A stretch of 64,000 nt of DNA from Amycolatopsis sp. CA-230715 (GCF_018736145.1 NZ_CP059997.1:6075501-6139500); one strand, 5' to 3'. Positions 40,212-49,047 are shown, counted from the first letter of the stretch. Translations and numbers: made by a program. Notes: generated from the sequence alone by a model not told the origin.

Positions 40212-41756
40212 GTGGTCTTCGACGTCGTGGTGGCGGGTGCCGGGCCGGTCGGGCTCGTGCTGGCGGCAGAGCTCCGGCTGGGCGGTGCCTCGGTGCTCGT
40301 ACTCGAACGGGATCCGGAGCGGGCGGACCCGCTCAAGCAGGGGTCGATGGGCGCGCGCGGGCTGAACCTGCCCACCGTCCACGCGTTCCACCGGCGCGGG
40401 GTGCTGCCCGCGGTGCGGAGCGCGGCGCTGATGTGGGCGGGAGACGAGCCACCGCCCGCCTCCGGTGCGCCCGCCGAGCCTGAAGAGTCCGAAGAGTCCG
40501 AAGAGGACATTTTCCTCGGTGCGGGGTTCGTCGGGCACTTCTCCGGTATCCCGGTCAGGATCGACCGGGTGGACTGGGCTGACCCGGACCTCGCGTCGAA
40601 CGCGCTCGGCGCCGGGGTGATCGCGCAGCAGGACCTGCTCGACATCCTGCTGGCGCGGGCGCGCGAGCTGGGTGCGGACGTCCGCTTCGATACCCCGGTC
40701 ACCGGGTTCACCTGTCCCGAAGGGGACGAGGAGGTGCGCGTCGAGGCGGGCGGCTCGTCGGTGTCCGCGCGCTGGCTCGTCGGGTGCGACGGCGGGCGCA
40801 GTGCCGTCCGCAAGCTCGCTGGGTTCGATTTTCCCGGCACCGCAACGGAATTCGTCGGCCGGGTGGCCATTGTGGACATGGAGGACGCGTCGCGGCTGTC
40901 CACGGGCGACTGGGTGGAGGGCGAGCGGGGCAACTACGTCGTCGGTGGCTGGCAGGAGGGGCCGTCGCCGCGGGTGCACACGGTGGAGTACGGCGGCGCC
41001 GACCTGGACCGGTCCGCCCCGGTCACCGCCGAAGAGATCCAGGCGAGCCTGCGCCGGGTGAGCGGCACCGAGGTCACCGTCAAGAAACTGCACGTCGGCA
41101 CCCGGTACACCGACAACACCCGGCACGCGGTCACCTACCGCAAGGGGCGCGTGCTGATCGCGGGCGACGCGGCCCACGTGCACTCGCCAGCCGGTGCGCA
41201 GGGGCTGAACCTCGGGCTCGGCGACGCGATGAACCTCGGCTGGAAGCTTGCCGCCGTGGCGAGGGGATTCGCGCCGGAGTCCCTTGTGGACACCTACACC
41301 GCCGAACGCCATCCCGTCGGCGCCGCCGTGCAACGGTGGTGCGGCGCGCAGAGCGCGCTCGGCCGCCGGGACGAGCGGACCGTCGCATTGCGCTCGGTGC
41401 TGGAAGACCTGCTGGACACCCCGGCGGGCGCGACCTACGTGGTGAAGCGGATCTCCGGTGTCAACCAGCGCTACGACCTGCCGGGCGACCTGCCCTTCGT
41501 CGGCGCACTGGCACCCGATCTCGAACTCGCCGACGGCTCGCGGCTGAGCGACCACGCCCGCTCGGGCGAGGCGGTGGTACTCGGCCCCGTGCCCGCGGGC
41601 GAGGAATGGGAAGGCCGCGTGGTGTCGCTGGTTTCGCGGGACTACCCGGAAGTCGGTGCGCTCGTGCGGCCGGACGGGTACGTGGCGTGGGCCTCCGCTT
41701 CGCCTTCCGCGGCTGAGCTGACCGCCGCGCTCACGAAGTGGCTCGGCACGCCGTAG
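40212..41756 (+). CDS. class A FAD-dependent monooxygenase (aromatic hydroxylase type)
   Basis: A 514-residue flavoprotein hydroxylase. The FAD motif GAGPVG is at residues 9-14, the DG motif appears as GCDGGRSAVRKL, and the GD motif as IAGDAAHVHSPAGAQGLNLG. The C-terminal thioredoxin-like region is typical of rifampicin, polyketide and phenol hydroxylases. It uses NAD(P)H and O2 to hydroxylate an aromatic compound; with a divergent TetR gene it may modify an antibiotic or phenolic. An acidic loop, EPEESEESEED, is encoded by a 9-base tandem repeat at 40482-40508 and could vary in length. It ends 10 bp from the convergent next gene. Confidence 0.85.
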   Translation: MVFDVVVAGAGPVGLVLAAELRLGGASVLVLERDPERADPLKQGSMGARGLNLPTVHAFHRRGVLPAVRSAALMWAGDEPPPASGAPAEPEESEESEEDIFLGAGFVGHFSGIPVRIDRVDWADPDLASNALGAGVIAQQDLLDILLARARELGADVRFDTPVTGFTCPEGDEEVRVEAGGSSVSARWLVGCDGGRSAVRKLAGFDFPGTATEFVGRVAIVDMEDASRLSTGDWVEGERGNYVVGGWQEGPSPRVHTVEYGGADLDRSAPVTAEEIQASLRRVSGTEVTVKKLHVGTRYTDNTRHAVTYRKGRVLIAGDAAHVHSPAGAQGLNLGLGDAMNLGWKLAAVARGFAPESLVDTYTAERHPVGAAVQRWCGAQSALGRRDERTVALRSVLEDLLDTPAGATYVVKRISGVNQRYDLPGDLPFVGALAPDLELADGSRLSDHARSGEAVVLGPVPAGEEWEGRVVSLVSRDYPEVGALVRPDGYVAWASASPSAAELTAALTKWLGTP

Positions 41757-41766
41757 CGTTGTCAGG

Positions 41767-42219
41767 TCAGCGCAGCTGTTCGGCCACCCGCGCCAGCCCG
41801 TCCTTGATCATCCGCCCGTACTCGTCGTCGCCGAGCACGTCGATAGTGGCTTGGGCCTGCTCCAAGTGCTCTCGGGCACGGTTGAGCTCGCCGAGCTTGC
41901 GGTAGCACTCGCTCAGGTTCAGGTGCAGCGACGGGTACAGCCCGGCCGCCGGAAGTTCCACCCCGGCCAGCGCCAACCGCGCATCGGTCAGCAAGCCAGC
42001 GGCTGCCAGCGCCCGCTCGTCCCAAACCAGCTCCTGCCGGACGTCGTCCTGCACGTCCGCTATCGCGTGCGCGAGCGTGCACCGGTGCAGCGCGTCCCCT
42101 TCATCGCCACCGATTTCCTCCCAGAGCGCCGCGAGCAGCGCACGAGCGGCGTCCCGCTTGCCCTGGTGGCCGAGCTGCACCGCCTCGCCGATCCGGATGA
42201 GCATCGGATCCGTGATCAT
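41767..42219 (-). CDS. TPR-like helical protein
   Basis: The 150-residue protein is helical, with repeats of tetratricopeptide type: KRDAARALLAALWEEIGG, CTLAHAIADVQDDVRQEL and YPSLHLNLSECYRKLGELNRAREHLEQAQ. Such proteins occur widely in actinomycetes as hypothetical tetratricopeptide proteins; no function is assigned. The ATG at 42219 with AAGGGA upstream was preferred over the much longer open frame to 42732, whose first 170 residues are arginine/proline-rich and look non-coding. It is convergent with the monooxygenase gene. Confidence 0.7.
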   Translation of the reverse strand: MITDPMLIRIGEAVQLGHQGKRDAARALLAALWEEIGGDEGDALHRCTLAHAIADVQDDVRQELVWDERALAAAGLLTDARLALAGVELPAAGLYPSLHLNLSECYRKLGELNRAREHLEQAQATIDVLGDDEYGRMIKDGLARVAEQLR

Positions 42220-42536
42220 CGACGGTCCCTTCGGTTGGTGTGCGGTGATTGTGAGGCGTGCGCGAACGGCGGTGGCGACCTGGGCGAGGTCGAAGGCGGT
42301 CGCGCACGGGATTGCTACGCGGCTTGGGCGACAGCGGGTGCCATGCAGAAGGCCTTGTTGCAGCGTATCGCGAAGGCTCTTGCCGACGTCCAGGAGAAGG
42401 TGACGGGCGCAGGCTGTCGTGGGAAGTGAAGCTCTATTGTGGACACAATGGCGCGACAGCCAGGCCGTTTTCATGGTGGCGCGGTCGGATGGCGCGGCGG
42501 TTCCACTGGATGCCCGCCGGTGTGGCGGGTTTCCAG
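42220..42536. other. 317-bp gene-free stretch
   Basis: No clear gene. A plus-strand frame ending at 42429 contains a short helical-looking stretch beginning MQKALLQRIAKALADVQEK at 42342, but no ribosome-binding site precedes it. ATTGTGGACACAAT near 42434 is a good inverted repeat that could be an operator for an unknown gene. Confidence 0.35.
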
Positions 42537-43784
42537 TTACGCGGCGCGGGGTTGTGCGGTGTGGAGGGTGTTGGTTCGGGGTCTTCGCCAGGGGTCCACG
42601 TGTTCGGGTGGGGTGAATTCGGGCATGCCGTTGATCATGCGGACTTTCCAGTCGCTGGTGTGGAGTAGGCGGTGGTGGTGTCCGCAGAGGAGGACGAGGT
42701 TGCCGAGGTCGGTGGTGCCGCCGTTCCACCATTCTCGGACGTGGTGGGCGTCGCAGTGTCGGGGCTTTCGGTTGCAGCCCGGAAAAGCGCAGCCGCCGTC
42801 GCGGATGGCGAGCATGAGGCGGAGGCCTTCGGTCACGATTCGTTTGGCGCGGCCGTATTCCAGCGGTTGCCCGTCGGTGCCGAGGATGGCGGGGATGATT
42901 TTGCAGTCGCAGGCGAGGATGCGGGCTTCGCTCGCGGTGATGCCGGTGACGAGGTCGAGGCAGGCGTGCCCGAGTCCCTTTTGGAGGAGTTCGAGGGGGA
43001 TGGTGATGACGATGTCGCCTCGGGTGCTGCTGTGGTTCGGCGCATCCGGATGGCTCGCGGCGAGGTTGACGATCTCCATGAACGCATCCCCGTAGCGTTC
43101 GTCTTTGCCGCGCACCAGGGGGTTGTCCTCTTTATGGGGCAGTGCCAGGGGTTCTAGGAGTGCGAGGGTTTTCGCGCTGGATACCGGGTCGAGGTAGCCG
43201 TCGAATTTGATGGAGCCGTCTTTGCCTTGGCGGTACCGGAACGCGCGTTTGGGTTCGGGGGTGTCGCGGGGTTCGGTGCCGTCGGGGTCGAGGGTGTCGC
43301 GCAACCGCTGACCCGCCTCGGCGACCTCCGCCGTGGTCGCGTTCCGAGCGAGATCGACCAGAGTCTTCTCGGTCTTCTCCCGCTCCTCGATCGGCACGGT
43401 GTCCGGGATCGCCTGCAGCGCCGACACGATCCCATCCACATGCAGTGGTGAGATCGCTCCTTCGGCCGCGGCTTCTCCGGTCAGCGGCGCCGCGGCGGGA
43501 ATTTCCGTGCCATCGATACCCCGGCTGGGGTTGATCGCGAGCGCCCGCGCCACCAGTTTCCGCACCGCGGCCGAGGAAGTCCGCGCGATCTCCGCTACCA
43601 GTGCCGCGGTGGAGGGGTACCCGAGTTCGCGTGTGCCGTCGTTGTCGAGTTCCGCGATCACTTGGCAGACCCGGGATTCCTGCTGCCACAAGGACATCAA
43701 CTCTTCCCGCAGCAGCGCGGCCTTCTCGCGCGCGGCGAGCTGCCACAGCTCCCGCTGCGGTGTAAGGGAAGAGTTCTCGGACAC
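42537..43784 (-). CDS. DUF222 / HNH endonuclease protein (13E12 repeat family), second copy
   Basis: A 415-residue member of the same family as the protein at 638-1753, but strongly diverged. The DUF222 part covers about residues 20-290. The HNH domain near residues 335-375 shows FPGCNRKPRHCDAHHVREWWNGG and LLCGHHHRLLH, with paired cysteines and the metal-binding histidines all present. It is presumed to be a metal-dependent nuclease of unknown role. Third-position base use looks less GC-rich than neighbouring genes, and both flanks are gene-free for over 300 bp, which fits insertion as a mobile unit. No inverted repeats are visible at its ends. Confidence 0.88.
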   Translation of the reverse strand: MSENSSLTPQRELWQLAAREKAALLREELMSLWQQESRVCQVIAELDNDGTRELGYPSTAALVAEIARTSSAAVRKLVARALAINPSRGIDGTEIPAAAPLTGEAAAEGAISPLHVDGIVSALQAIPDTVPIEEREKTEKTLVDLARNATTAEVAEAGQRLRDTLDPDGTEPRDTPEPKRAFRYRQGKDGSIKFDGYLDPVSSAKTLALLEPLALPHKEDNPLVRGKDERYGDAFMEIVNLAASHPDAPNHSSTRGDIVITIPLELLQKGLGHACLDLVTGITASEARILACDCKIIPAILGTDGQPLEYGRAKRIVTEGLRLMLAIRDGGCAFPGCNRKPRHCDAHHVREWWNGGTTDLGNLVLLCGHHHRLLHTSDWKVRMINGMPEFTPPEHVDPWRRPRTNTLHTAQPRAA

Positions 43785-44196
43785 GCCACAATTCTACCGC
43801 GATCGCACAGAGGTTCGACTGATCCATCCAGGTGAATCACGAAGATAGTCTGAAGTGGACGGAAGAGAACAGTTGTCGTCAAGGAAAAAGACCCGGCTGT
43901 GCAACGAGAGGCCGAACTCGCAAGCCGACCCCTTCCGGGATGAGGACTTTTTGGGCCGTTGCCCGATGCAGTGGCAGATGTCGCCACACGATCAACGGCA
44001 AAAGCTGGTGCTCTCGTCGCCGGGAAAGGTTTCTTTGTCGCGGTCGCTGGCAGATCGTGGTCCGCGCGGATGAATTCGAATGCGCAGCCAGCGCCCGAAC
44101 TTTCCAGCCGACTCACGATAGTTTCGGTCCAAAGCCTTCTTTGAAGTGGATCCCTGGCACGGCGACCGGACCGGAGTCCCGGGATAACCTGTACCC
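43785..44196. other. 412-bp gene-free stretch before the LysR gene
   Basis: No frame has plausible coding character, and base composition is lower in GC than the surroundings, like the adjacent DUF222 gene. The last 60 bases should hold the LysR promoter. It may be the remnant of a decayed gene, but no protein similarity could be recognised. Confidence 0.4.
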
Positions 44197-45117
44197 ATGC
44201 CGACCCTGCGCCAACTCGAATACCTCGTCACGATCATCGACGAGAGGTCTTTCACCCGCGCCGCCGAAATCCTGCACGTGACCCAGTCCGCGCTGTCGCA
44301 TCAGGTGAAAACGCTCGAGCGGGTGGTCGGCGGGCGGTTGGTGGAGCGGTTGCCGCGTGGGGTCAGGGCGACGCCGTTGGGGCGGGCGATGCTGCCGCAC
44401 GCGCGCGCGGCGCTGGCCGGTTCGCAGCGGGCGGAGAAGGCGGCGCGGCAGGCGGCCGGGCTTGAGGCGGGCGAGTTGGAGGTGGCTTCGGTCTACTCCG
44501 TGACGCTCGGCGTGTTGCCGCCCGTGCTGCGGGCGTGGCGGCGTGCGCATCCCGAAGTCCACATCAGACTCGTCGAGCACCGCCACGCGGACGAGCTGGA
44601 GGCGGCGATGGTGGCGGGGGAGGCCGATGTCGCGGTCGGGCCGTCACCGTCCGCATGGGACGGTCCCGTGTGGATGATCGGCGAGGAGGAGTTCGTTGTC
44701 GTGCTGGCTCCTGACGACGAGGCGCCGCAAAACAGCGGAACCGTGGCGCTCGGCGAACTCGCGGACCGCGGCTGGGTGCACTACGCACCGGGGAACGGGC
44801 TCGGTGTGCTGGTCGACAAAGCGTGCGCGGCGGCGGGGTTCACGCCGAGGGCTTCGGTTCGCACGGAACAGACCGCAGCCGCGCACTTACTGGCCGCTGC
44901 GGGGCTCGGGCCCGCACTGGTGCCCGCGAACGTGATTCCCGCGCGGTTTTCCGGTCGCGTGCTCCGGCCGAGCCCGCCGGTAGTGCGGGCGCTCGCCGTG
45001 TACGCAAGGAAAGATCCCGATCCGGTAACGGCCGCGTTCGCGGAACTGGTGGCGCGTAAGGCATGCGTGCTCCCGGCGCACGTGAAACGGCAGCTCGACG
45101 GGCAGGCGGCGGACTGA
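44197..45117 (+). CDS. LysR family transcriptional regulator
   Basis: A 306-residue LTTR. The winged helix is residues 1-60 (LRQLEYLVTIIDERSFTRAAEILHVTQSALSHQVKTLE in overlapping form), and the periplasmic-binding-like effector domain follows from about residue 90 (ELEVASVYSVTLGVLPPVL). LTTRs normally act on a divergent target, but upstream there is only a gene-free gap and a DUF222 gene. The target is therefore unknown. It is followed by 121 bp and then the secreted hydrolase gene on the same strand. Confidence 0.88.
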   Translation: MPTLRQLEYLVTIIDERSFTRAAEILHVTQSALSHQVKTLERVVGGRLVERLPRGVRATPLGRAMLPHARAALAGSQRAEKAARQAAGLEAGELEVASVYSVTLGVLPPVLRAWRRAHPEVHIRLVEHRHADELEAAMVAGEADVAVGPSPSAWDGPVWMIGEEEFVVVLAPDDEAPQNSGTVALGELADRGWVHYAPGNGLGVLVDKACAAAGFTPRASVRTEQTAAAHLLAAAGLGPALVPANVIPARFSGRVLRPSPPVVRALAVYARKDPDPVTAAFAELVARKACVLPAHVKRQLDGQAAD

Positions 45118-45238
45118 TTCCGGCATACCAGGCGGAAACCGGCCCGACTTTCGGTGCTGCCGTTCTTCTCCGCGCCGGACTAGGGTGCACCCGATCACGT
45201 GCAGACGCTGCACAGCTCATCGGATAGGGGTATCGAGA

Positions 45239-46837
45239 GTGAGACGTCTTTTCCTCGCCGCGGTGGGTGCCGCGACGCTGGCTTCGTCGGTATTGGCGGT
45301 ACCGTCCGCCACCGCCGCGCCCGCGCCGCAGCAGGCACCACCCGTCGCGACCATCAACTGGGGGCCGTGCACCGACCCGACGCTCATCGCCGCTGGCGGC
45401 GAGTGCGGGTTCCTCGACGTGCCGCTCGACTACGACAACCCGAACGGCAAGAAGATCCAGCTCGCCGTCGGGCGGGTCAAGCACAAGGTGGCGGACGCCC
45501 AGTACCAAGGCGTCATGCTGACCAACCCCGGTGGTCCCGGCGGATCAGGGCTCCGCCTCGCGGCGCGCGGCGCGAAGCTGCCGAACCACGCGGGCGACTT
45601 CTACGACTGGATCGGGTTCGACCCGCGCGGCGTCGGCACCAGCAAGCCCGCGTTGTCATGCGACCCGAACTACATGGACTACAACCGGCCGAGCTACCTG
45701 CCGGTGACGCCCAAGCTCGAGAAGACCTGGCTCGACCGCGCCAAGGGCTACGCCGACGCGTGCGCCAAGAAGAACCCCGAACTGCTGGACCACATCAAGA
45801 CCACGGACACGGTCAAGGACATGGACAGCATCCGCGCCTCGCTCGGCGCGGAGAAGATGAACTTCTACGGCTACTCGTACGGCACCTACCTCGGCCAGGT
45901 GTACGGCACGATGTTCCCGGACCGCGTGCGGCGCATGGTGCTCGACAGCACCGTCGACCCGCGCAACGTCTGGTACCAGGCCAACCTGAACCAGGACGTC
46001 GCGTTCGACGTCAACCTGAAGGTCTGGTTCGGCTGGGTGGCCCAGCACGACGACGTCTACCACCTCGGCAAGACCCAGGCCGCGGTCAAGCGCGTGTTCG
46101 ACGAGCAGCTCCTGAAGCTGTCGTTCAAGCCCGCGGGCGGTGTGGTCGGCGCGGACGAGTGGACCGACGTGTTCCAGCAGGCGTCGTACTACCAGGTCCG
46201 CTGGCCGGTCCTCGGTGACGCGTTCGCCAAGTTCGTCAACTCCGGCGACTGGCAGACCATGAAGAAGCTGTTCGAGCAGTTCGGCGGGCGCGGTGACGAC
46301 AACGGGTACGCCGTGTACCTCGCCGTGCAGTGCTCGGACGTGCAGTGGCCGCAGAACTGGAACCAGTGGCGCGTCGACAACTGGCGCACCTTCCTCAAGG
46401 GCAACTACTTCACCTGGCAGAACGCCTGGTACAACGCGCCGTGCGTGTTCTGGCACGGCAAGGCGGGCAAGCCGGTGAACGTGAACGGCAGCAAGGTCGA
46501 GAGTGTGCTCATGATCGACGAGACGCTCGACGCGCCGACGCCGTACGAAGGCAGCCTCGAAGCACGCAGCCGGTTCCCGGGTGCGCGCCTGATCGCCGAG
46601 CCCGGCGGCACCAGCCACGCGGTCACTCCCCGTGGCAACACGTGCGTCGACTCGAAGATCGCGGACTACCTGACCACCGGCGCGCTCCCGGCCCGCAAAC
46701 CGGGGCGCACCGCGGATGTCGAGTGCGCACCGCTTCCGCAGCCCGAGCCGACGCCGCCCGCCACCGCGGCGGCGCCGTCGGCCGCGGCGAAGGTCGCGGG
46801 TGCCCAGCCGCACTACGCCGCGTTGCCGATGAGCTGA
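45239..46837 (+). CDS. secreted alpha/beta hydrolase, tripeptidyl-aminopeptidase (SlpD/E, Tap) type
   Basis: The 532-residue protein begins with a Sec signal (MRRLFLAAVGAATLASSVLA, then AVPSATAAPAP). It has the alpha/beta hydrolase catalytic set: oxyanion segment NPGGPGGSG, nucleophile in FYGYSYGTYLG, acid in MIDETLDAPTP, and histidine in GGTSHAV within the TAP-like C-terminal domain. It should cleave tripeptides or amino acids from peptide N-termini outside the cell. The GTG at 45239 gives a clean signal peptide; upstream codons from 45185 do not. The tail after residue 490 is proline/alanine rich. A strong terminator follows at 46849. Confidence 0.88.
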   Translation: MRRLFLAAVGAATLASSVLAVPSATAAPAPQQAPPVATINWGPCTDPTLIAAGGECGFLDVPLDYDNPNGKKIQLAVGRVKHKVADAQYQGVMLTNPGGPGGSGLRLAARGAKLPNHAGDFYDWIGFDPRGVGTSKPALSCDPNYMDYNRPSYLPVTPKLEKTWLDRAKGYADACAKKNPELLDHIKTTDTVKDMDSIRASLGAEKMNFYGYSYGTYLGQVYGTMFPDRVRRMVLDSTVDPRNVWYQANLNQDVAFDVNLKVWFGWVAQHDDVYHLGKTQAAVKRVFDEQLLKLSFKPAGGVVGADEWTDVFQQASYYQVRWPVLGDAFAKFVNSGDWQTMKKLFEQFGGRGDDNGYAVYLAVQCSDVQWPQNWNQWRVDNWRTFLKGNYFTWQNAWYNAPCVFWHGKAGKPVNVNGSKVESVLMIDETLDAPTPYEGSLEARSRFPGARLIAEPGGTSHAVTPRGNTCVDSKIADYLTTGALPARKPGRTADVECAPLPQPEPTPPATAAAPSAAAKVAGAQPHYAALPMS

Positions 46838-46848
46838 CGCGAGCAGAG

Positions 46849-46886
46849 AAGGGGCGTGCCCGGTCACCGGGCGCGCCCCTTTTTTG
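46849..46886 (+). terminator. intrinsic terminator of the secreted hydrolase gene
   Basis: AAGGGGCG-TGCCCGG pairs with CCGGGC-GCGCCCCTT, with a single T/G position, and is followed by TTTTTT. This is the best textbook Rho-independent terminator of the window. Confidence 0.9.
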
Positions 46887-46931
46887 TGCGTTCGGCCAGC
46901 GGGATGAATCCCGAACCGTTAGTTGACCCGG

Positions 46932-46977
46932 ACTTCACCGGATGAGATGGTGAAGTTGCTTAAGTCATCGTTAAGTC
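46932..46977 (+). promoter_or_regulatory. inverted and direct repeats upstream of the membrane microprotein gene
   Basis: ACTTCACC (46932-46939) and GGTGAAGT (46949-46956) form an 8-bp inverted repeat. They are directly followed by TTAAGTC-ATCG-TTAAGTC (46960-46977), a direct repeat with an 11-bp period. Both suit protein binding. The second resembles GTTAAG-N3-GTTAAG upstream of the XRE gene at 50157. Confidence 0.45.
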
Positions 46978-47102
46978 GAGTGAGAGGCAACCGATGTCGG
47001 CGCCAGAGCAGGGCAGGCCGGACACCTGACGCGGGTCCTCCCGGGTACGGACTGGCCATCGCCTCGAACTGGCCGCCTGCCGTTCGAGATGGGAGACCAG
47101 TG

Positions 47103-47294
47103 ATGCTCACGACGTTCATCGTGCTGTGCCTGATCGCCATGGTCCTCTGGCGCTACCTGCTCAAGATCGTGCTCGCCGCGGCGCTCGTGCTACTCGTGGT
47201 CGGTGTCGTGCAGGTGGCGAACATGGCCGCTTCGGTGGTCGGCCCGCCCGCGCACGAGATCGCCTGCTCCACCACCGGCGGCACGCTCTGCTAG
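47103..47294 (+). CDS. 63-residue single- or double-span membrane microprotein
   Basis: ATG 47103 opens a 63-codon frame. The peptide is almost wholly hydrophobic in residues 2-42 (LTTFIVLCLIAMVLW, then LLKIVLAAALVLLVVGVVQ), with a positive RYLLK turn between, so one or two membrane helices are expected. A short polar tail follows, with two cysteines in IACSTTGGTLC. GGGAGA precedes the start. No family is recognised. It stands alone between a strong terminator and the convergent acyltransferase gene. The AT-rich repeats upstream suggest regulated expression. The coding strand choice rests on hydrophobic pattern and ribosome-binding site. Confidence 0.6.
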   Translation: MLTTFIVLCLIAMVLWRYLLKIVLAAALVLLVVGVVQVANMAASVVGPPAHEIACSTTGGTLC

Positions 47295-47469
47295 AAGTCT
47301 TTGGCAGTGGCTTGAGTGGCGGTGCGGGTGGCGGAACCTCAGCTGCCTTCTCGCTCCGGGATCTCCAACTCATGAATGCCAATTCACCACGTTGAAGCTG
47401 TCCTCGCGAGAAGACCGCTGAGAACCCCCGGCGGTGCAAGTTGCTTGCCCACTCAAGCGGCTCCGCCGC

Positions 47470-48129
47470 TTAGGAAACGCCGGACCAGCTCTTGCGCTCC
47501 AGCTTGCCGTGCCATTCGGCGATCGGGACGAACCTGTTCGTGCCGATCGCGACGTGGTCGTCCGGCACGTCCTTCGTGACGGTCGCGTTCGCCGCCACGT
47601 AGGCGCCGTTCCCCACCACGATGCCGCCGACCACCACCGCGCCCCTGCCGACGAACACCCGGTCGGCGAGGATCGGGTCCGGTTCGAACTGTCCCCACGG
47701 GAGATCGGGCTCCCGCACCGAGTGCACCAGCGATCCGAGCATCACGCAGTCGGCGCCCAGTTCGGCGCCGTCGCAGACGAAACCGCCGATCACCGTGCCG
47801 TCGCCGATCCGGACGCGGTCGCAGATCTCGGCCCGGTACTCCATCCGGCAGCGGTCGCCGATCTCGCAGTCGAATCCGATGTGCACGGACCTGCCGACGT
47901 AGCAGTCCGCGCCGATGGTGCTGCCTTCCTGCACCACGACGCCGTCGAGCAGCAGCGTGCCGTCGCCGACGGTCACCTCGCGCGGATCCGGTTCGCGGCC
48001 TTCCCTCGTCATCGCGAGCAAGGTCGCCTCGCTCGCGACCGCGAGCCGCGCGGAATCGGCGACGAAGCAGCGCTCGCCGATCTGGGCCTTGCCGGTCGGT
48101 ATCCGCGTACCGGCTGCGGTGTCCGTCAT
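47470..48129 (-). CDS. hexapeptide-repeat acyltransferase (LbH family)
   Basis: The 219-residue protein is mostly hexapeptide turns (VTVGDGTLLLDGVVVQEGS, IGFDCEIGDRCRM, GAVVVGGIVVGNGAYVAANATVTKDVP), making a left-handed beta-helix trimer. It resembles sugar O- or N-acetyltransferases that use acetyl-CoA. It is the last gene of the XRE-glycosyltransferase-acyltransferase operon; its start overlaps the glycosyltransferase stop by 4 bp. It would acylate the sugar added by the glycosyltransferase or a nucleotide sugar. A 7-bp hairpin (AAGCGGC/GCCGCTT, 47455-47471) overlaps its stop codon. Confidence 0.82.
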   Translation of the reverse strand: MTDTAAGTRIPTGKAQIGERCFVADSARLAVASEATLLAMTREGREPDPREVTVGDGTLLLDGVVVQEGSTIGADCYVGRSVHIGFDCEIGDRCRMEYRAEICDRVRIGDGTVIGGFVCDGAELGADCVMLGSLVHSVREPDLPWGQFEPDPILADRVFVGRGAVVVGGIVVGNGAYVAANATVTKDVPDDHVAIGTNRFVPIAEWHGKLERKSWSGVS

Positions 48130-49046
48130 CGAGGACGCTCCGGGGAGAACTCGGGATCGGGGGCCGCCTGCCCGCTCGTGTCCACTATGGACTGGGCGGC
48201 GTAGTCGAGGTAGGGCGCCGCGACGACGGCGCCCGCGGCCGTGGTGTGCCGGTAGAGCGCGGCGTGCGTGCGCGCGCAGCGCCCGATCTTCTCGGTCCGG
48301 ACGGGTTCACCGAGCCGGAGCGCCATTTCCGCGGCGAGGATCTTCTCGATGGAGCGGATCAGGCGGGAGTAGAGCGGGGAATGGCAGATCCCGTCGGGAT
48401 TGTCGCGGTAATGGTAGAGCACTTCCGGCACGTGGCCGATCCGGAGTGGACGATCGCGCGAGAATCTGGCGTGCAGCTCCACTTCTTCACCGACCACGTA
48501 GGACGGATTGAACGGGTTCACCGGGAGCGCTTCCCGGCGGAACGCGTGGCAGTGGATGAGGAACGTGGCGTGCAGCATCGGATCGAACGGCGTGCCCGCG
48601 TGCTGTTCCAGCAGTCGCTGGAACAGGGCCTTGCGCCGCACGTGGAGCACCTCGGACAGGTCCGCGCTGCGTTTTTCGTGGTCTGTGTAGACGAAGTCGA
48701 GCCCGGAGCCGTCGAGCGCGGCGTGCGCCAGTTCCACGCAGCGGGGCGCGAGCAGGTCGTCGGCGTCGAGCAGGACCACGATCTCGCCGGTCGCTGCGGC
48801 GATGCCGACGTTGCGGGCGGTGGCGAGGCCGCGGTTGCCCCGCACGCGGACCAGCCGGACCGGGACCGCGCCGCGCGCCTTCCGCACCACTTCCCGGTAC
48901 GCCTTGTGGAACTTCGCGCGCGATCCGTCGTCCACGACGACCAGTTCCAGCTCGCCGCGGAAGGTCTGGCCGAGGCAGCTTTCCACCGCTTCGGCGAAGT
49001 AGGCGGGGCGGACGTCGTAGGCGGGGATGACGATCGAGGCCGTCAT
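48126..49046 (-). CDS. family 2 glycosyltransferase (GT-A fold)
   Basis: A 306-residue GT2 protein. It shows SIVIPAYDVRPAYF at the start, VVVDDGSR for nucleotide-sugar binding, GLATARNVGIAAATG, and the DxD-type metal site LLDADDLL. No membrane helices are seen, so it is a soluble or peripheral enzyme transferring one sugar from a nucleotide donor to an unknown acceptor. It starts one base after the XRE protein stop and overlaps the acyltransferase start. This tight coupling indicates a joint product, perhaps a modified metabolite or surface glycan. Confidence 0.88.
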   Translation of the reverse strand: MTASIVIPAYDVRPAYFAEAVESCLGQTFRGELELVVVDDGSRAKFHKAYREVVRKARGAVPVRLVRVRGNRGLATARNVGIAAATGEIVVLLDADDLLAPRCVELAHAALDGSGLDFVYTDHEKRSADLSEVLHVRRKALFQRLLEQHAGTPFDPMLHATFLIHCHAFRREALPVNPFNPSYVVGEEVELHARFSRDRPLRIGHVPEVLYHYRDNPDGICHSPLYSRLIRSIEKILAAEMALRLGEPVRTEKIGRCARTHAALYRHTTAAGAVVAAPYLDYAAQSIVDTSGQAAPDPEFSPERPR

Positions 49047-49047
49047 G

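Noticed and set aside
42342..42429. 28-codon plus-strand frame starting MQKALLQRIAKALADV
   Set aside because: It has no ribosome-binding site or terminator; recorded only as part of the gene-free stretch.
41767..42732. 321-residue version of the TPR-like protein
   Set aside because: The first 170 residues are low-complexity, and an ATG with a usable ribosome-binding site exists at 42219.
47161..47439. 92-residue minus-strand frame opposite the membrane microprotein
   Set aside because: It is arginine/proline-rich in its second half and lacks a ribosome-binding site; the plus-strand frame has a coherent hydrophobic pattern.
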